DNA of 64,000 nucleotides from Chlamydiales bacterium (GTDB taxonomy: Bacteria; Chlamydiota; Chlamydiia; Chlamydiales; Simkaniaceae): positions 186,001 through 250,000 of the forward strand of contig JACKPO010000002.1 of NCBI GenBank assembly GCA_024233515.1. The letters run 5' to 3'. Positions within the stretch are counted from its first letter, which is position 1. Each line of letters starts with the position of its first letter. Under the pieces are notes generated by a model. That model ran no database searches. It saw only the letters and a list, made by a program, of their open reading frames with translations, and was not told where the DNA came from. The translations under genes and the position numbers were made by a program. Positions 8,909 to 18,060 of this stretch are shown one piece after another.

Positions 8909-9588
8909 ACCATCTTCCTCAAGTGGGGGATATACGAGAAGGATGGGTCAGATAGGGATTTTGCGTCAATGCAATCTTTCAGAAGAAAGGAGCCACTTTG
9001 GGTCCGCGTCAGGGTGGTTAAATGACCGCCGCAGCTAAGTTTTTCTCCTATCTCACTTGCAATCGAGCGGATATAGGTTCCCTTAGAGCAAGCAACTTTT
9101 ATTTTGAGCTCAGGGTAGGTGTAATCCAAAATTTCTGTTTCAACAAGAACTTTGACAGGTTTTCGCTCGATCTCGATCCCTTGTCTGGCGAGGAGATAGA
9201 GCTTCTGCCCCTGCACTTTTTTCGCAGAAAACATGGGAGGGACTTGATCAATGGTCCCTTGAAATTCTTGGACCACTGATTCGATCTCGCTAAGGGTTGG
9301 GATTTTATCGCTTGTTTGGGTGATCTCTCCATCACAGTCAAAGGTATTTGTGGCGACCCCGAGTCGAATTGTTGCGGTATATTCTTTGTGGTCATTGAGG
9401 AATTTGTCTGAAATTTTCGTATAGGGGCGCCCAATGAGCATCACCATCACCCCTGTTGCAAAGGGATCGAGGATCCCTGCATGTCCAATCTTTTGGATGC
9501 CAGTGATTTTACGGAGAACTTTAACGAGATAAAAAGCGGTTCTTCCTCTTTCTTTGTCGACGAGGAGAATTCCTTCACCTTTGCTCAT
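8905..9588 (-). CDS. truB: tRNA pseudouridine(55) synthase
   Basis: Isomerises U55 in the T-loop of tRNAs. 227 aa with the family signature HAGILDPFATGV; the catalytic aspartate is D41. Also RPYTKISDKFLNDHKEY (substrate-binding region) and CSKGTYIRSIASEIGE near residue 165, the second conserved motif. The C-terminal PUA-like tail seen in longer homologues is absent or minimal. Overlaps rbfA by 14 bases, consistent with translational coupling. Confidence 0.95.
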   Translation of the reverse strand: MSKGEGILLVDKERGRTAFYLVKVLRKITGIQKIGHAGILDPFATGVMVMLIGRPYTKISDKFLNDHKEYTATIRLGVATNTFDCDGEITQTSDKIPTLSEIESVVQEFQGTIDQVPPMFSAKKVQGQKLYLLARQGIEIERKPVKVLVETEILDYTYPELKIKVACSKGTYIRSIASEIGEKLSCGGHLTTLTRTQSGSFLLKDCIDAKSLSDPSFSYIPHLRKMV

Positions 9589-9949
9589 TGTTTTTCCGAG
9601 ACTCCTCTTCTGCGTGAATTTTTTTCAGCAGAGAATCGATTTTCATTTGTTTATCAACAGAGGTGTCTAGGCGGAATGTCAGGGTAGGGAAGTGGCGCAT
9701 GGTGACTTTTTTGGAAGCTAACACGCCGATAAATCCAGAAGCAGATTCCAAAGCATTAATGGTCTCTGTTCGCTCTTTATCGGTCCCAATTACACTGATG
9801 TAGACCTTTGCGTGGTGGAGATCTTTGGAAATGTCAACTTCGGTGACCGTTGTAAATTCAGCGACATTGGGGTTGCGCACATCCTCGCGAATGACTTCAC
9901 TCAGTACCTCTTTTAACAGTGAATTAAGACGTTCGGTTCTCTTGGTCAT
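9575..9949 (-). CDS. rbfA: Ribosome-binding factor A
   Basis: 124 aa, usual size. Small type-2 KH-fold protein needed for late maturation of the 30S subunit (16S 5' end processing). Recognised from the N-terminal TKRTERLNSLLKEVLSEVI, the beta-strand segment KDLHHAKVYISVIG and the C-terminal LTFRLDTSVDKQMKIDSLL, which parallels the family's P-L-F-D-S-U-K-I-L pattern. Lies between infB and truB, the order common to many bacteria. Confidence 0.94.
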   Translation of the reverse strand: MTKRTERLNSLLKEVLSEVIREDVRNPNVAEFTTVTEVDISKDLHHAKVYISVIGTDKERTETINALESASGFIGVLASKKVTMRHFPTLTFRLDTSVDKQMKIDSLLKKIHAEEESRKNNEQR

Positions 9950-9985
9950 GAGCCTACTTCACCATTGGATGTGTTATAATTTTGC

Positions 9986-12379
9986 TCATAGATCCTGCGA
10001 GATGTAGGTGATTTCGAATCCCTTGATGAGATCCCCTTCTTGGTAATCGTTGAATTTGTGCACAAGGATCCCACATTCGATCCCTTTGTTAACCTCTTTC
10101 ACATCTTCTTTGACCCGTTTAAGAGAGGAGATATCACCCTCATGGATCACCTCACCATCGCGGATGATTTTTGCGTAGTAGTCACGTTTGATTGTGCCAT
10201 CTGTCATGAGACATCCTGCAATGGATCCAAGCTGTGAAGATTTGAAGACTTGTTTGACCTCTGCTGTCCCTTTTTCTGTCTCTTGTCGGACTTTATCAAG
10301 AGAGTCGAGCATGATTTGTTTTACATCATCGATGATTTGGTAAATGATGTCCCGTTTCTTGATCACAACTTTATTCCGTTTGATCAGATCTTCTGCGTGA
10401 GATTCGACTTGTGTGTGGAATCCGAGAATCACGGCATTGGATGCAGCGGCAAGCTCTACGTCAGACTCTGAAATTTCTCCCACCCCTTCACGGATGAAGT
10501 TGAGTTCGACTTTTTTCGATTTGATTGCAAGAAGGGAGTTTTTAATCGCTTCAACTGACCCTTGTACGTCTGCGCGTAGAATTAAGGGGACTACCTTTTT
10601 CACTTCGAGTTCTTGGTGGCGGGTCATATAACTTTCGAGTTCTCCACGGCCACGCTGTACCCTTTTGTGTTTTTCTCCAGAAGCTCTCTCTTCGGCAAGT
10701 TTTCGTGCTTCTTTTTCGCTGCCAACAACAATGAACTCACAACCTGCAGATGGGACGCCAGAGAGTCCTGTCATTTTAACCGGAGTTGCAGGTCCTGCAA
10801 AGCTGATACTTTTTCCGTGTTCATCATGCATGGTCTTAACGCGTGCATAGAGATCTTCAAAAACAAGAGCATCACCCAGTTTCAAGGTTCCGTTTTGAAC
10901 AAGGACTGTGGCGACAGCTCCAAATCCTTTATGCATCTGAGATTCAATGACTGAACCTCGTGCACGTGTGTGGGGATTTGCTTTAAGTTCTAGAATTTCA
11001 GATTGAAGGGCTAGCATTTCAAGGAGGGTTGTGATCCCTTCTCCAGATTGTGCCGAACAGTTGACAGTAATGACCGTTCCTCCCCATGCTTCAGGGAGAA
11101 GTTCTCGGTCAGCCAGTTGTCGATAGATCTTATCTTGGTCGAATCCTTCTTTATCGCATTTATTGATTGCGACAACCATGGGGCTTCCTGCAGCTTTCGC
11201 GAGGTTAATCGCTTCGTCTGTTTGAGGCATAATCCCTTCATCACCTGCAACCACGAGAACAATCACATCGGTCACGGCGGTTCCCCTTTGTCGCATCAGC
11301 GTAAAGGCTTCGTGGCCTGGAGTGTCAAGAATTGTAATATCTCCGTGTTCACGATGACATTTGAAGGCGCCAATATGTTGGGTGATGGCTCCGGCTTCTC
11401 CACTCGCAATATTACTCTTGCGGATGGCGTCAATCAGACTTGTTTTACCATGGTCAACGTGTCCCATAAAGGCGACAACGGGAGCTCTTCCTTCGAGCTC
11501 ACTAGGATCGGTTTTGCTGATCTCTTCTTGAATGCTCTCGTCAGTAATACGAAGACGCTCTTCCTGTGAAGTATCAATCGTGATTTCACATCCAAATTCA
11601 TGGCCGAGAAGTTGAATTGTGGTTTCATCATCCAGATAATCGTTAATCGTAATGGCAACTCCCTGCATGAAGAGCTTAGAGATTAAGTCGGATGCCTTCA
11701 GCTTCATTCCATGGGCAAGATCTTTGACGGAAATCGGTAGGCGGACAGAGAGTTCTTTCGGGCGGATGATTTCTGATTCATCGCGTTTGGGTCTAAAGCG
11801 TCTTGGGCGGCGGCGGAAAACACGTTCTTCTCCAACGCGAAGACCTTGGCGATCTCTCGCATCAAAGCGTCCTTCTTGTTTGCGCTGTGTTTCTCGAGTG
11901 TTTCTCCCAAAGTTTGCTTTGAACCCTTTTTCTTCAGGTTGCTCCGGTTCATCTCGTTCTTTATGTCGCTTTTTGAGCGCGCCAAGAGACTTAGGTTCTG
12001 CTTCGTCCTTGATCTCTTTTTTAGGTTCAATCGTTTTAGATTTTGGAACGGGTTCCTTTTCGACTTTTTTGGGAGCTGCTCGCTTTACAACAAGCTTACG
12101 TGGGCTTGTCCCTAGCTTTTCTTCAGGGATCGTTCTTTTAGGGGTAGGTTGTGCTGAAGGAGGGGGAGTTTCGACCTCTTTTTGGGGAGTGGGCTCTACT
12201 TTCGGGGCAGGCGCCTTTGTCTCAGCAGCTTCTTTTGTGACTGCAGGCTCTTTCGGCTTGGCTGGAGCTTTCTTCTTAGAGGTTTTCTTTTCTTCGTCTT
12301 CCTCTTTCTTTGCTTTATTCAGCTTGATTGCTTCAGCAAGTTGGGCATTTTTAACTTTTAGTTTTAAGCTTTTAGCCAA
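9986..12379 (-). CDS. infB: Translation initiation factor IF-2
   Basis: 797 aa GTPase that places initiator fMet-tRNA on the 30S subunit and promotes subunit joining. Residues 1 to about 210 are a low-complexity linker rich in Lys, Glu, Pro and Ala, then an IF2 N-terminal domain, then the G domain: GHVDHGKT at 306-313, DTPGHEAFTLMR (G3) and NKCDK (G4). Domains II, III and the fMet-tRNA-binding domain follow to the end. Shortly downstream of nusA (3 bases between frames) and upstream of rbfA, the canonical nusA-infB-rbfA order. Confidence 0.97.
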   Translation of the reverse strand: MAKSLKLKVKNAQLAEAIKLNKAKKEEDEEKKTSKKKAPAKPKEPAVTKEAAETKAPAPKVEPTPQKEVETPPPSAQPTPKRTIPEEKLGTSPRKLVVKRAAPKKVEKEPVPKSKTIEPKKEIKDEAEPKSLGALKKRHKERDEPEQPEEKGFKANFGRNTRETQRKQEGRFDARDRQGLRVGEERVFRRRPRRFRPKRDESEIIRPKELSVRLPISVKDLAHGMKLKASDLISKLFMQGVAITINDYLDDETTIQLLGHEFGCEITIDTSQEERLRITDESIQEEISKTDPSELEGRAPVVAFMGHVDHGKTSLIDAIRKSNIASGEAGAITQHIGAFKCHREHGDITILDTPGHEAFTLMRQRGTAVTDVIVLVVAGDEGIMPQTDEAINLAKAAGSPMVVAINKCDKEGFDQDKIYRQLADRELLPEAWGGTVITVNCSAQSGEGITTLLEMLALQSEILELKANPHTRARGSVIESQMHKGFGAVATVLVQNGTLKLGDALVFEDLYARVKTMHDEHGKSISFAGPATPVKMTGLSGVPSAGCEFIVVGSEKEARKLAEERASGEKHKRVQRGRGELESYMTRHQELEVKKVVPLILRADVQGSVEAIKNSLLAIKSKKVELNFIREGVGEISESDVELAAASNAVILGFHTQVESHAEDLIKRNKVVIKKRDIIYQIIDDVKQIMLDSLDKVRQETEKGTAEVKQVFKSSQLGSIAGCLMTDGTIKRDYYAKIIRDGEVIHEGDISSLKRVKEDVKEVNKGIECGILVHKFNDYQEGDLIKGFEITYISQDL

Positions 12380-12382
12380 AAT

Positions 12383-13657
12383 TTAGGTCCTTATTTTACG
12401 CAGCTTCTCCATAAGTTCGTCTGCCATTTCCACGCTAATCCCAGTCTCTTTTGAGAGTTCCTTAGAGGATTTATTGAGAATTTTTCGTGGTGTATCGAAC
12501 CCAGCTTCTTTTAGCGAGTCGATCACAAATTGGTTCATTCCCTCAATGGTGTCAATTTCCACATCGAGTTCTGGGCTTTCTTCGAGCTGGATTTGTTGTC
12601 TCTCGAAGTTAAGCTCATTTTGATATTCACTCATTTTCTTCACGTCTAGCTGTGCTCCAATGAGTTCAGCATTCAGACGGGCATTCATCCCACGCTTTCC
12701 AATGACAATAGGGTAATCTTCATCTTCAACAACAAGATGGATGGTGTTTGTTTCTTTGTCATAGTTGAGTTTTTTAGGCTCGATTGGATGAAGAAGAGCG
12801 TAAAGAAGTTGAACGGTATCTTCTGTGTAGATGACGATATCAATCTTCTCGTTGTTCAGTTCGCGGATAATGTTTTTCACACGGGTTCCACGCACCCCAA
12901 CACATGCTCCAAGGGGATCAACCTTTGGATCATTTGAGTAGACGGCAATTTTTGTTCGGTAACCGGCTTCACGAACGATCTTTTTAATCCCAACGGTTTC
13001 ATCGCTAAGCTCGGGAACTTCTTGCAAAAAGAGTTCTTCGACCATCTCAGGATGGCTACGGCTGAGCACGACTTCTGCTCCACCGTTTTCAGTATCGCGT
13101 ACTTCCCATAGAAGCGCTTGAATGCGGTCTCCCACATGGTACTTTTCTGTTTTAGGATAGAAACGCTCCGGCAGGATGGCTTCAACCTTTCCAAGATCGA
13201 CAATAAGAGTTGCTCCCTTCACCACACGCTTAACGGTTCCTGAAATAATTTCATGGAGGCGGTGACGGTATTCTTCATAGATCACATCCCGCTCTGCGCT
13301 TCGCAATTTTTGTGAGATCACTTGACGCGCTGTTTGTGCTGCGATGCGACCTAGATCAATCGGAGGGATTGGAACTTGAATAAAGTCGCCCATTTCGCAA
13401 TCTGGATTGAGCTCTTGAGCTTCTTCAAGGAGGATTTCCTCTTCAGGATATTCAATGTGATCAACAACTTCTTTTTCGGCAGTGACATCAATCGTTCCAT
13501 TCTTGGGGTCAACTGTGACAGAAACAAGGCCGACTCCCTTTAGGCTTTTACGCGCAGCCACTTGGAGAGATTCTTCGATCGCACTGATAATCGTTTCTCG
13601 CTTAATCCCTTTTTCTCTTTCAAGGTATTCAAAAATTGCGATTAGGTCTTTATTCAT
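12383..13657 (-). CDS. nusA: Transcription termination/antitermination factor NusA
   Basis: 424 aa. Binds RNA polymerase and nascent RNA to control pausing and termination. Order: N-terminal polymerase-binding domain with the start MNKDLIAIFEYLEREKGI; S1 domain at about 135-200 (GTVKRVVKGATLIVDLGKVEAILP); KH1 at about 230-280 (GACVGVRGTRVKNIIREL) and KH2 at about 300-350 (PIVIGKRGMNARL). A short C-terminal helix-hairpin segment ends the protein; the two acidic repeats of enterobacterial NusA are missing, as in most bacteria. Follows rpsA by 50 bases containing a GC-rich hairpin. Confidence 0.96.
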   Translation of the reverse strand: MNKDLIAIFEYLEREKGIKRETIISAIEESLQVAARKSLKGVGLVSVTVDPKNGTIDVTAEKEVVDHIEYPEEEILLEEAQELNPDCEMGDFIQVPIPPIDLGRIAAQTARQVISQKLRSAERDVIYEEYRHRLHEIISGTVKRVVKGATLIVDLGKVEAILPERFYPKTEKYHVGDRIQALLWEVRDTENGGAEVVLSRSHPEMVEELFLQEVPELSDETVGIKKIVREAGYRTKIAVYSNDPKVDPLGACVGVRGTRVKNIIRELNNEKIDIVIYTEDTVQLLYALLHPIEPKKLNYDKETNTIHLVVEDEDYPIVIGKRGMNARLNAELIGAQLDVKKMSEYQNELNFERQQIQLEESPELDVEIDTIEGMNQFVIDSLKEAGFDTPRKILNKSSKELSKETGISVEMADELMEKLRKIRT

Positions 13658-13682
13658 ACTTATTCTTAATCTTTTAAGGTTA

Positions 13683-13706
13683 AAGAAGGGGCGTGTGCCC
13701 CTCCTT
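13683..13706 (-). terminator. GC-rich hairpin between rpsA and nusA
   Basis: Right after the rpsA stop on the minus strand the sequence forms a 10-bp stem (one G-T pair) with a 4-base loop ACAC: AAGGAGGGGC pairs with GCCCCTTCTT. Only a short, interrupted T run follows. It may be a partial terminator or attenuator that lowers nusA-infB transcription relative to rpsA, or a 3' end for rpsA mRNA. Confidence 0.5.
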
Positions 13707-13707
13707 C

Positions 13708-15423
13708 TTATTCTTCTTCCTCGTCTTCCTCTTTCTGAGAAACAACGATGTCATCACGGTTTTCTTGGTTCTTCTCAACTAAGTAGTCCTTAATAGAGAG
13801 AGAAATCTTTTTGTGTTCTGGATCAAGTTTGATGACTTTTGCTGTGACTTCATCACCGACAGCAACAATCTCCTCAACTTTTCCAAAGGCTTGGTCAGAA
13901 AGTTCTGTGACGTGAACGAGTCCTTCAATGCCGTTTTCAAGTTCAATAAAGGCCCCGAAAGCGGTGATTTTTGTCACAATACCTTTCACAACCGTTCCGA
14001 TAGGAAGGGTCTTTTCAATGGATTCCCAAGGATTGCTATCCAGTTGCTTCACACCAAGTGTGATTTTTTTGCTTTCTTGGTCAACGGAGAGGATGATCGC
14101 TTCAACAGAGTCACCTTTCTTCAGAACTTCTGAAGGATGAGACACTTTCTTAATCCAGCTCAGGTCAGAAATATGGATCAGACCGTCGATTCCTGGCTCG
14201 AGCTCTACGAAGGCGCCATAGTTAGTGAGGTTGCGGATTTCCGCTTTAACCGTGCTTCCAACAGGGTATTTCGCATCTACATCTTCCCAAGGATTTTTCT
14301 CTGTTTGCTTGATTCCGAGGGAAATTTTCCCTTCTTCTTTCTGAACTGAAAGGACGATGGCTTCAAGCTCGTCGCCTTTATTGACGATTTCACTTGGATC
14401 GGTCACATTCTTTACCCATGACATTTCAGAGACGTGGATCAGTCCCTCAATACCTGGCTCGATTTCAATAAAGGCTCCGTAAGGAACGAGGTTAACGATT
14501 TTTCCGCTAACTTTGGTTCCTGGAGGGTAGCGATCTTCGATCTCTTCCCATGGATTTGTTTCTTTTTGCTTCAGTCCAAGTGCCACTCGACCTTTTTCTC
14601 GGTCGATATGGAGGATCATCACTTCGAGTTCGTCATTGAGTTGAACCATTTCGGAAGGATGTTTGATCCTCTTCCAGGTCATATCGGTGATATGGAGGAG
14701 CCCATCAATTCCATCGAGGTCAAGGAAGACTCCGAAATCGGTGATGTTTTTAACAATCCCTTTTCGCACTTCTCCCTCTTGGATGTTCTCAAGGAGCTCT
14801 GCTTTTTTAGAGCTTCTTTCTTCTTCAAGAAGTTCGCGGCGAGAAACAACGATGTTCTTTCTTTCGATGTTAATTTTAAGGATTTTAAAGTCGTAGGTCT
14901 TGTCAACATACTCATCAAGATTTTTGATGCGCTTGTTGTCGATTTGTGATCCAGGAAGGAATGCTTCCATCCCGATATCAACCATCAGACCACCTTTAAC
15001 TTTGCGCATGACTTTCCCTTCAACGATCGAGCCTTCTTCGCAATGTTCAAGGATGTGTTCCCACTGTCTTTGGCGACGTGCTTTTTCTCTAGAAAGGACG
15101 ATCTGACCATCTTCACCCTCTGTTCGGTCAAGATAGACTTCGATCTCATTTCCGAGCTGAAGTTCGTTAGCGTCAGTAAATTCGTTTACAGGAATGAGTC
15201 CTTCTGACTTCAGCCCAACGTCTACAACGACGAAATCTGGGGTAAGTTCTACAATATTTCCCTTAAGGATTTGCCCTACTTCCATTGAGGAGATGGTGCC
15301 ATCTTCTCCGGTATCTTCTTTATTGTTTAGTAGCTTCTGGAAAAGCTGTGCATCTTCGTCCTGGAAATCGACATCGTCGATAATCTTGCTTTCGTTCCAG
15401 TCGTACTCTAGTTCTTTTGACAT
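13708..15423 (-). CDS. rpsA: 30S ribosomal protein S1
   Basis: Brings mRNA to the ribosome. The frame opens at 15468, but the ATG at 15423 (MSKELEYDWNESK) has a GGAGA site 9-13 bases upstream and fits the family start, giving 571 aa. Six S1 repeats are visible, beginning at about residues 45, 130, 215, 300, 390 and 475, each with the pattern GxVxxIxxFGAFVxLxxGxxGLxHxS (for example SGKIVNLVPYGAFIEIEPG and KGIVTKITAFGAFIELENG). The C-terminus is acidic (EEDEEEE). Probably first gene of the minus-strand operon and divergent from lysC. Confidence 0.96.
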   Translation of the reverse strand: MSKELEYDWNESKIIDDVDFQDEDAQLFQKLLNNKEDTGEDGTISSMEVGQILKGNIVELTPDFVVVDVGLKSEGLIPVNEFTDANELQLGNEIEVYLDRTEGEDGQIVLSREKARRQRQWEHILEHCEEGSIVEGKVMRKVKGGLMVDIGMEAFLPGSQIDNKRIKNLDEYVDKTYDFKILKINIERKNIVVSRRELLEEERSSKKAELLENIQEGEVRKGIVKNITDFGVFLDLDGIDGLLHITDMTWKRIKHPSEMVQLNDELEVMILHIDREKGRVALGLKQKETNPWEEIEDRYPPGTKVSGKIVNLVPYGAFIEIEPGIEGLIHVSEMSWVKNVTDPSEIVNKGDELEAIVLSVQKEEGKISLGIKQTEKNPWEDVDAKYPVGSTVKAEIRNLTNYGAFVELEPGIDGLIHISDLSWIKKVSHPSEVLKKGDSVEAIILSVDQESKKITLGVKQLDSNPWESIEKTLPIGTVVKGIVTKITAFGAFIELENGIEGLVHVTELSDQAFGKVEEIVAVGDEVTAKVIKLDPEHKKISLSIKDYLVEKNQENRDDIVVSQKEEDEEEE

Positions 15424-15665
15424 TTGTAGGGTTTCTCCGTGGGTTAATAATAATGCATCAAGGTGCACGTTTGTTCGTTTCGCATTCTCCCAAATTATTT
15501 CATGGCAGAAGCGATCTGTTTAAGGTAGTAGGGTAACAAATAATTCCTAAAAAAAGCAACCTCATTATCTGATGCCTTGTGGAATGAATTTTTTATTGAG
15601 GTGTTTTGGATGCAGAAAAAAGATTTTTTTTGCGCTGGAATCGGCGATGGGGCATGATGATCTGC

Positions 15666-16427
15666 ATGAAGACGTACGTGATGAAGTTTGGAGGAGCCGC
15701 AATGGAAACGCCCGGCAGAATTGCTGAGGTGGCCGCACTGATTTCTGAAAGGGAAGGACGTCTTGTGGTGGTTGTCAGTGCGATGGGAGGGGTTACTGAT
15801 GAGCTGATTGGCCTGGCCCATCAGGTTGCAAAAGATCCCTCAAAGCGGGAGATGGATATGCTCCTTTCAGCGGGGGAGCGTATCAGTATGGCCCTTCTCG
15901 CGATGGCACTCGAAGAAAGGAGCGTTAAGGCGATCAGTCTAACGGGGAGTCAATCGGGAATTATCACTTCAACCCGCCATGGAGAGGCCTTTATCAAAGA
16001 TGTTCGACCGATTCGAGTAGAAAAGCATCTCGATGAGGGGAAGGTTGTGATCGTTGGGGGATTTCAAGGTGTGAGTGATGAAAAAGAGGTGACAACGCTC
16101 GGACGTGGGGGAAGTGATACGACAGCTGTTGCGTTAGCGATTGCATTAAGGGCTGAAACGGTTGAGTACTATAAGGACGTGAAGGGGGTCTACTCAGCGA
16201 ATCCAAAAAATAATCCTTCCGCAAGCTTTATGGAGGTCCTTTCTTTTGAGAAGGCCTTAACATTTCCTGAATTTGTTCTTCATAAACGAGCCATTTTACT
16301 TGCATCAAAAAACGGAATGCCTTTACACGTAAAGTCTTTTAAAAGGGATGAACGGGCCTCATGTCCAGGAACATGGATTCGAGGACCTTACCCTAAGACA
16401 GGACGCGTGTATGAAAGCCACGACTGA
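15666..16427 (+). CDS. lysC: Aspartate kinase, short form without ACT domains
   Basis: Phosphorylates aspartate, the first step to diaminopimelate/lysine. I use the ATG at 15666 (MKTYVMKFGGAAM), 253 aa; TTG at 15606 and ATG at 15654 are alternatives. The catalytic domain is complete: KFGG at 7-10, VVSAMGGVTDELI, TLGRGGSDTTAVALA and the DVKGVYSANP loop. The frame ends at about residue 250, so the regulatory ACT pair of usual 400-450-aa aspartokinases is absent, suggesting no lysine feedback control. No neighbouring gene supplies ACT domains. Overlaps the next gene by 17 bases. Confidence 0.88.
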   Translation: MKTYVMKFGGAAMETPGRIAEVAALISEREGRLVVVVSAMGGVTDELIGLAHQVAKDPSKREMDMLLSAGERISMALLAMALEERSVKAISLTGSQSGIITSTRHGEAFIKDVRPIRVEKHLDEGKVVIVGGFQGVSDEKEVTTLGRGGSDTTAVALAIALRAETVEYYKDVKGVYSANPKNNPSASFMEVLSFEKALTFPEFVLHKRAILLASKNGMPLHVKSFKRDERASCPGTWIRGPYPKTGRVYESHD

Positions 16428-18036
16428 AACAATCGAAGTTCCAAGCTCCAAGCTTGAGACAGTTGATGGGTTGAAGTTATCACTCCTTTCTGAGGATCGA
16501 CCTTATATTCGCAAGTTTATCCTCAGCATGGTGACGTCGATTCCCATTCGGGGGTGCGTTCCCACTCATTTTGCTCTTGATCGTGTCCATGGATCTCTCC
16601 TTCGGGCAACGGTTCATTATGAAGTGTCTACACCAGAACTCCAGGCTTACTTTGAAAGGATCCTTTATGAACTTGAACTCGGAGTACGCTCTCCCTATCA
16701 TGCAGCCCGAATTTTGGAGATGAAAGCGCTTTCCATGGATGAAAAGCGGGGACTGATTCAAGATCGGATTTTAGGAATCATCCACCGGTTTCCAACTCAC
16801 TTCGATTACGATCTTTTTTCTGAAATGCAACACTTTTTCTTGGCTCAATCTGATCAATATTTCCGGATGAGAAAGGTGAGAGAGGTGGCGCAAACACTGA
16901 CTGCTCTTTATGTGGTGCAGAAGAAGATTGAAAAGGTTTCAGAAATAGCCCCTAAACAGCGCCATGTGGAAGTCAAGGTACTGCGTCGCAAATTAAATCT
17001 CCCGTTTGGAGAGGAAGAGGCGCTCGAAGTGGTGATTGGGATGAACGCTCTTCGGCAACACGAAGTGTTTAAACGAAGTCATCTCCTCAAAGCGATTCGA
17101 AATATCATTCCCGAAGCAAATGTGGTCTCGGGGAGCGACTATCATGATAAAGAGCGGGATGAAGCGGTTCACTTGATCACGCTAGAAGTGGAAAAGGAGG
17201 GTGGATTTGAGCCTGAGGAAATCTCCGATCTTAAGCGGTGGCTTCCCCGCGCTCTCAAAGGAAAAGTGGAGCATCTCCAGCGCTCTCTTTTCATGCCCCG
17301 AAATGAGGAGGAGATCTTAAAACATGTTCTAACTCTTGGAAAAGAGCTCCGTTTTGCTAAGGATCTCCCTCAAGTGATCCTGGCCTTCGAAAAGCAGACC
17401 GACGCAAAGCTCATCTTTACCGTGATTCTGGCCCGTCTTATCCACCCTCAAATGCCGCCCCTTGAAGATGTTCTTTTAGCCTCCTCCCTCCGCCCCAAAA
17501 TCGACCGCATCAAGCAGTTAGGGATGCTTCGTAAAAAGTATCCGAAAGAGGCAGTTGTTTTCAAAGTGGAGCTCCCTTTAGGGGAGTTTTTAAGGGAGGA
17601 TCATTCCATCGATCTCTATAAAGCTCGCCAAGGAATCCTTGAGAAGCTTCGCTCAATTTTTGGTGAGGTAAGGGACTATAATGGAGGGATGATCTCCAAG
17701 CAAGATGAGGTCTTCAAGACACTCGAAAAATCATTAGGTTCGATAGCAGAGGACCATCACCACCTTCTTGAAAATTTTTTTCATGCCCTCTTTCCTTTGG
17801 AGAAACGGAGTTTTCTCGATTCAAGTGTCCTCAAAAACTTTTTCCTCCTCCTTTTAGAAAAAATTCATTCTCCAGAAGACTATCTTACCAAAAAGGTAGG
17901 AGGGTATCACTTTTTGATTTCTCATGATCGATCCATCGGAAGTCTTTTGAATACGACGCAACCCATGATCCAGCTTGATTTAGATTATGATGAAAGATCC
18001 TTCTATGGAATGATCTCTTCCTTTGAAAATATTTGA
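16411..18036 (+). CDS. Hypothetical 541-aa protein
   Basis: Function not recognised. I start at the ATG at 16411 (MKATTETIEVPSSK), 7 bases after an AGGA site, rather than the in-frame upstream codon at 16348 inside lysC. The protein is largely alpha-helical, soluble and without signal peptide or membrane segments. Visible features are a charged helical middle (VLRRKLNLPFGEEEALEVV), a segment rich in Leu/Phe with HHHLLENFFHALFPLEKR near 460, and a C-terminus QLDLDYDERSFYGMI. It overlaps lysC by 17 bases and precedes rpe by 24 bases, so it is probably co-transcribed with both. Likely a lineage-specific chlamydial protein. Confidence 0.75.
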   Translation: MKATTETIEVPSSKLETVDGLKLSLLSEDRPYIRKFILSMVTSIPIRGCVPTHFALDRVHGSLLRATVHYEVSTPELQAYFERILYELELGVRSPYHAARILEMKALSMDEKRGLIQDRILGIIHRFPTHFDYDLFSEMQHFFLAQSDQYFRMRKVREVAQTLTALYVVQKKIEKVSEIAPKQRHVEVKVLRRKLNLPFGEEEALEVVIGMNALRQHEVFKRSHLLKAIRNIIPEANVVSGSDYHDKERDEAVHLITLEVEKEGGFEPEEISDLKRWLPRALKGKVEHLQRSLFMPRNEEEILKHVLTLGKELRFAKDLPQVILAFEKQTDAKLIFTVILARLIHPQMPPLEDVLLASSLRPKIDRIKQLGMLRKKYPKEAVVFKVELPLGEFLREDHSIDLYKARQGILEKLRSIFGEVRDYNGGMISKQDEVFKTLEKSLGSIAEDHHHLLENFFHALFPLEKRSFLDSSVLKNFFLLLLEKIHSPEDYLTKKVGGYHFLISHDRSIGSLLNTTQPMIQLDLDYDERSFYGMISSFENI

Positions 18037-18060
18037 AGGTTCGGTCTATAATCGGGGGAT

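Noticed and set aside
11652..12386. 244-codon plus-strand frame opposite infB
   Set aside because: It is the antisense of the low-complexity Lys/Glu/Ala linker of IF-2, which gives a Ser/Phe/Leu-rich artefact.
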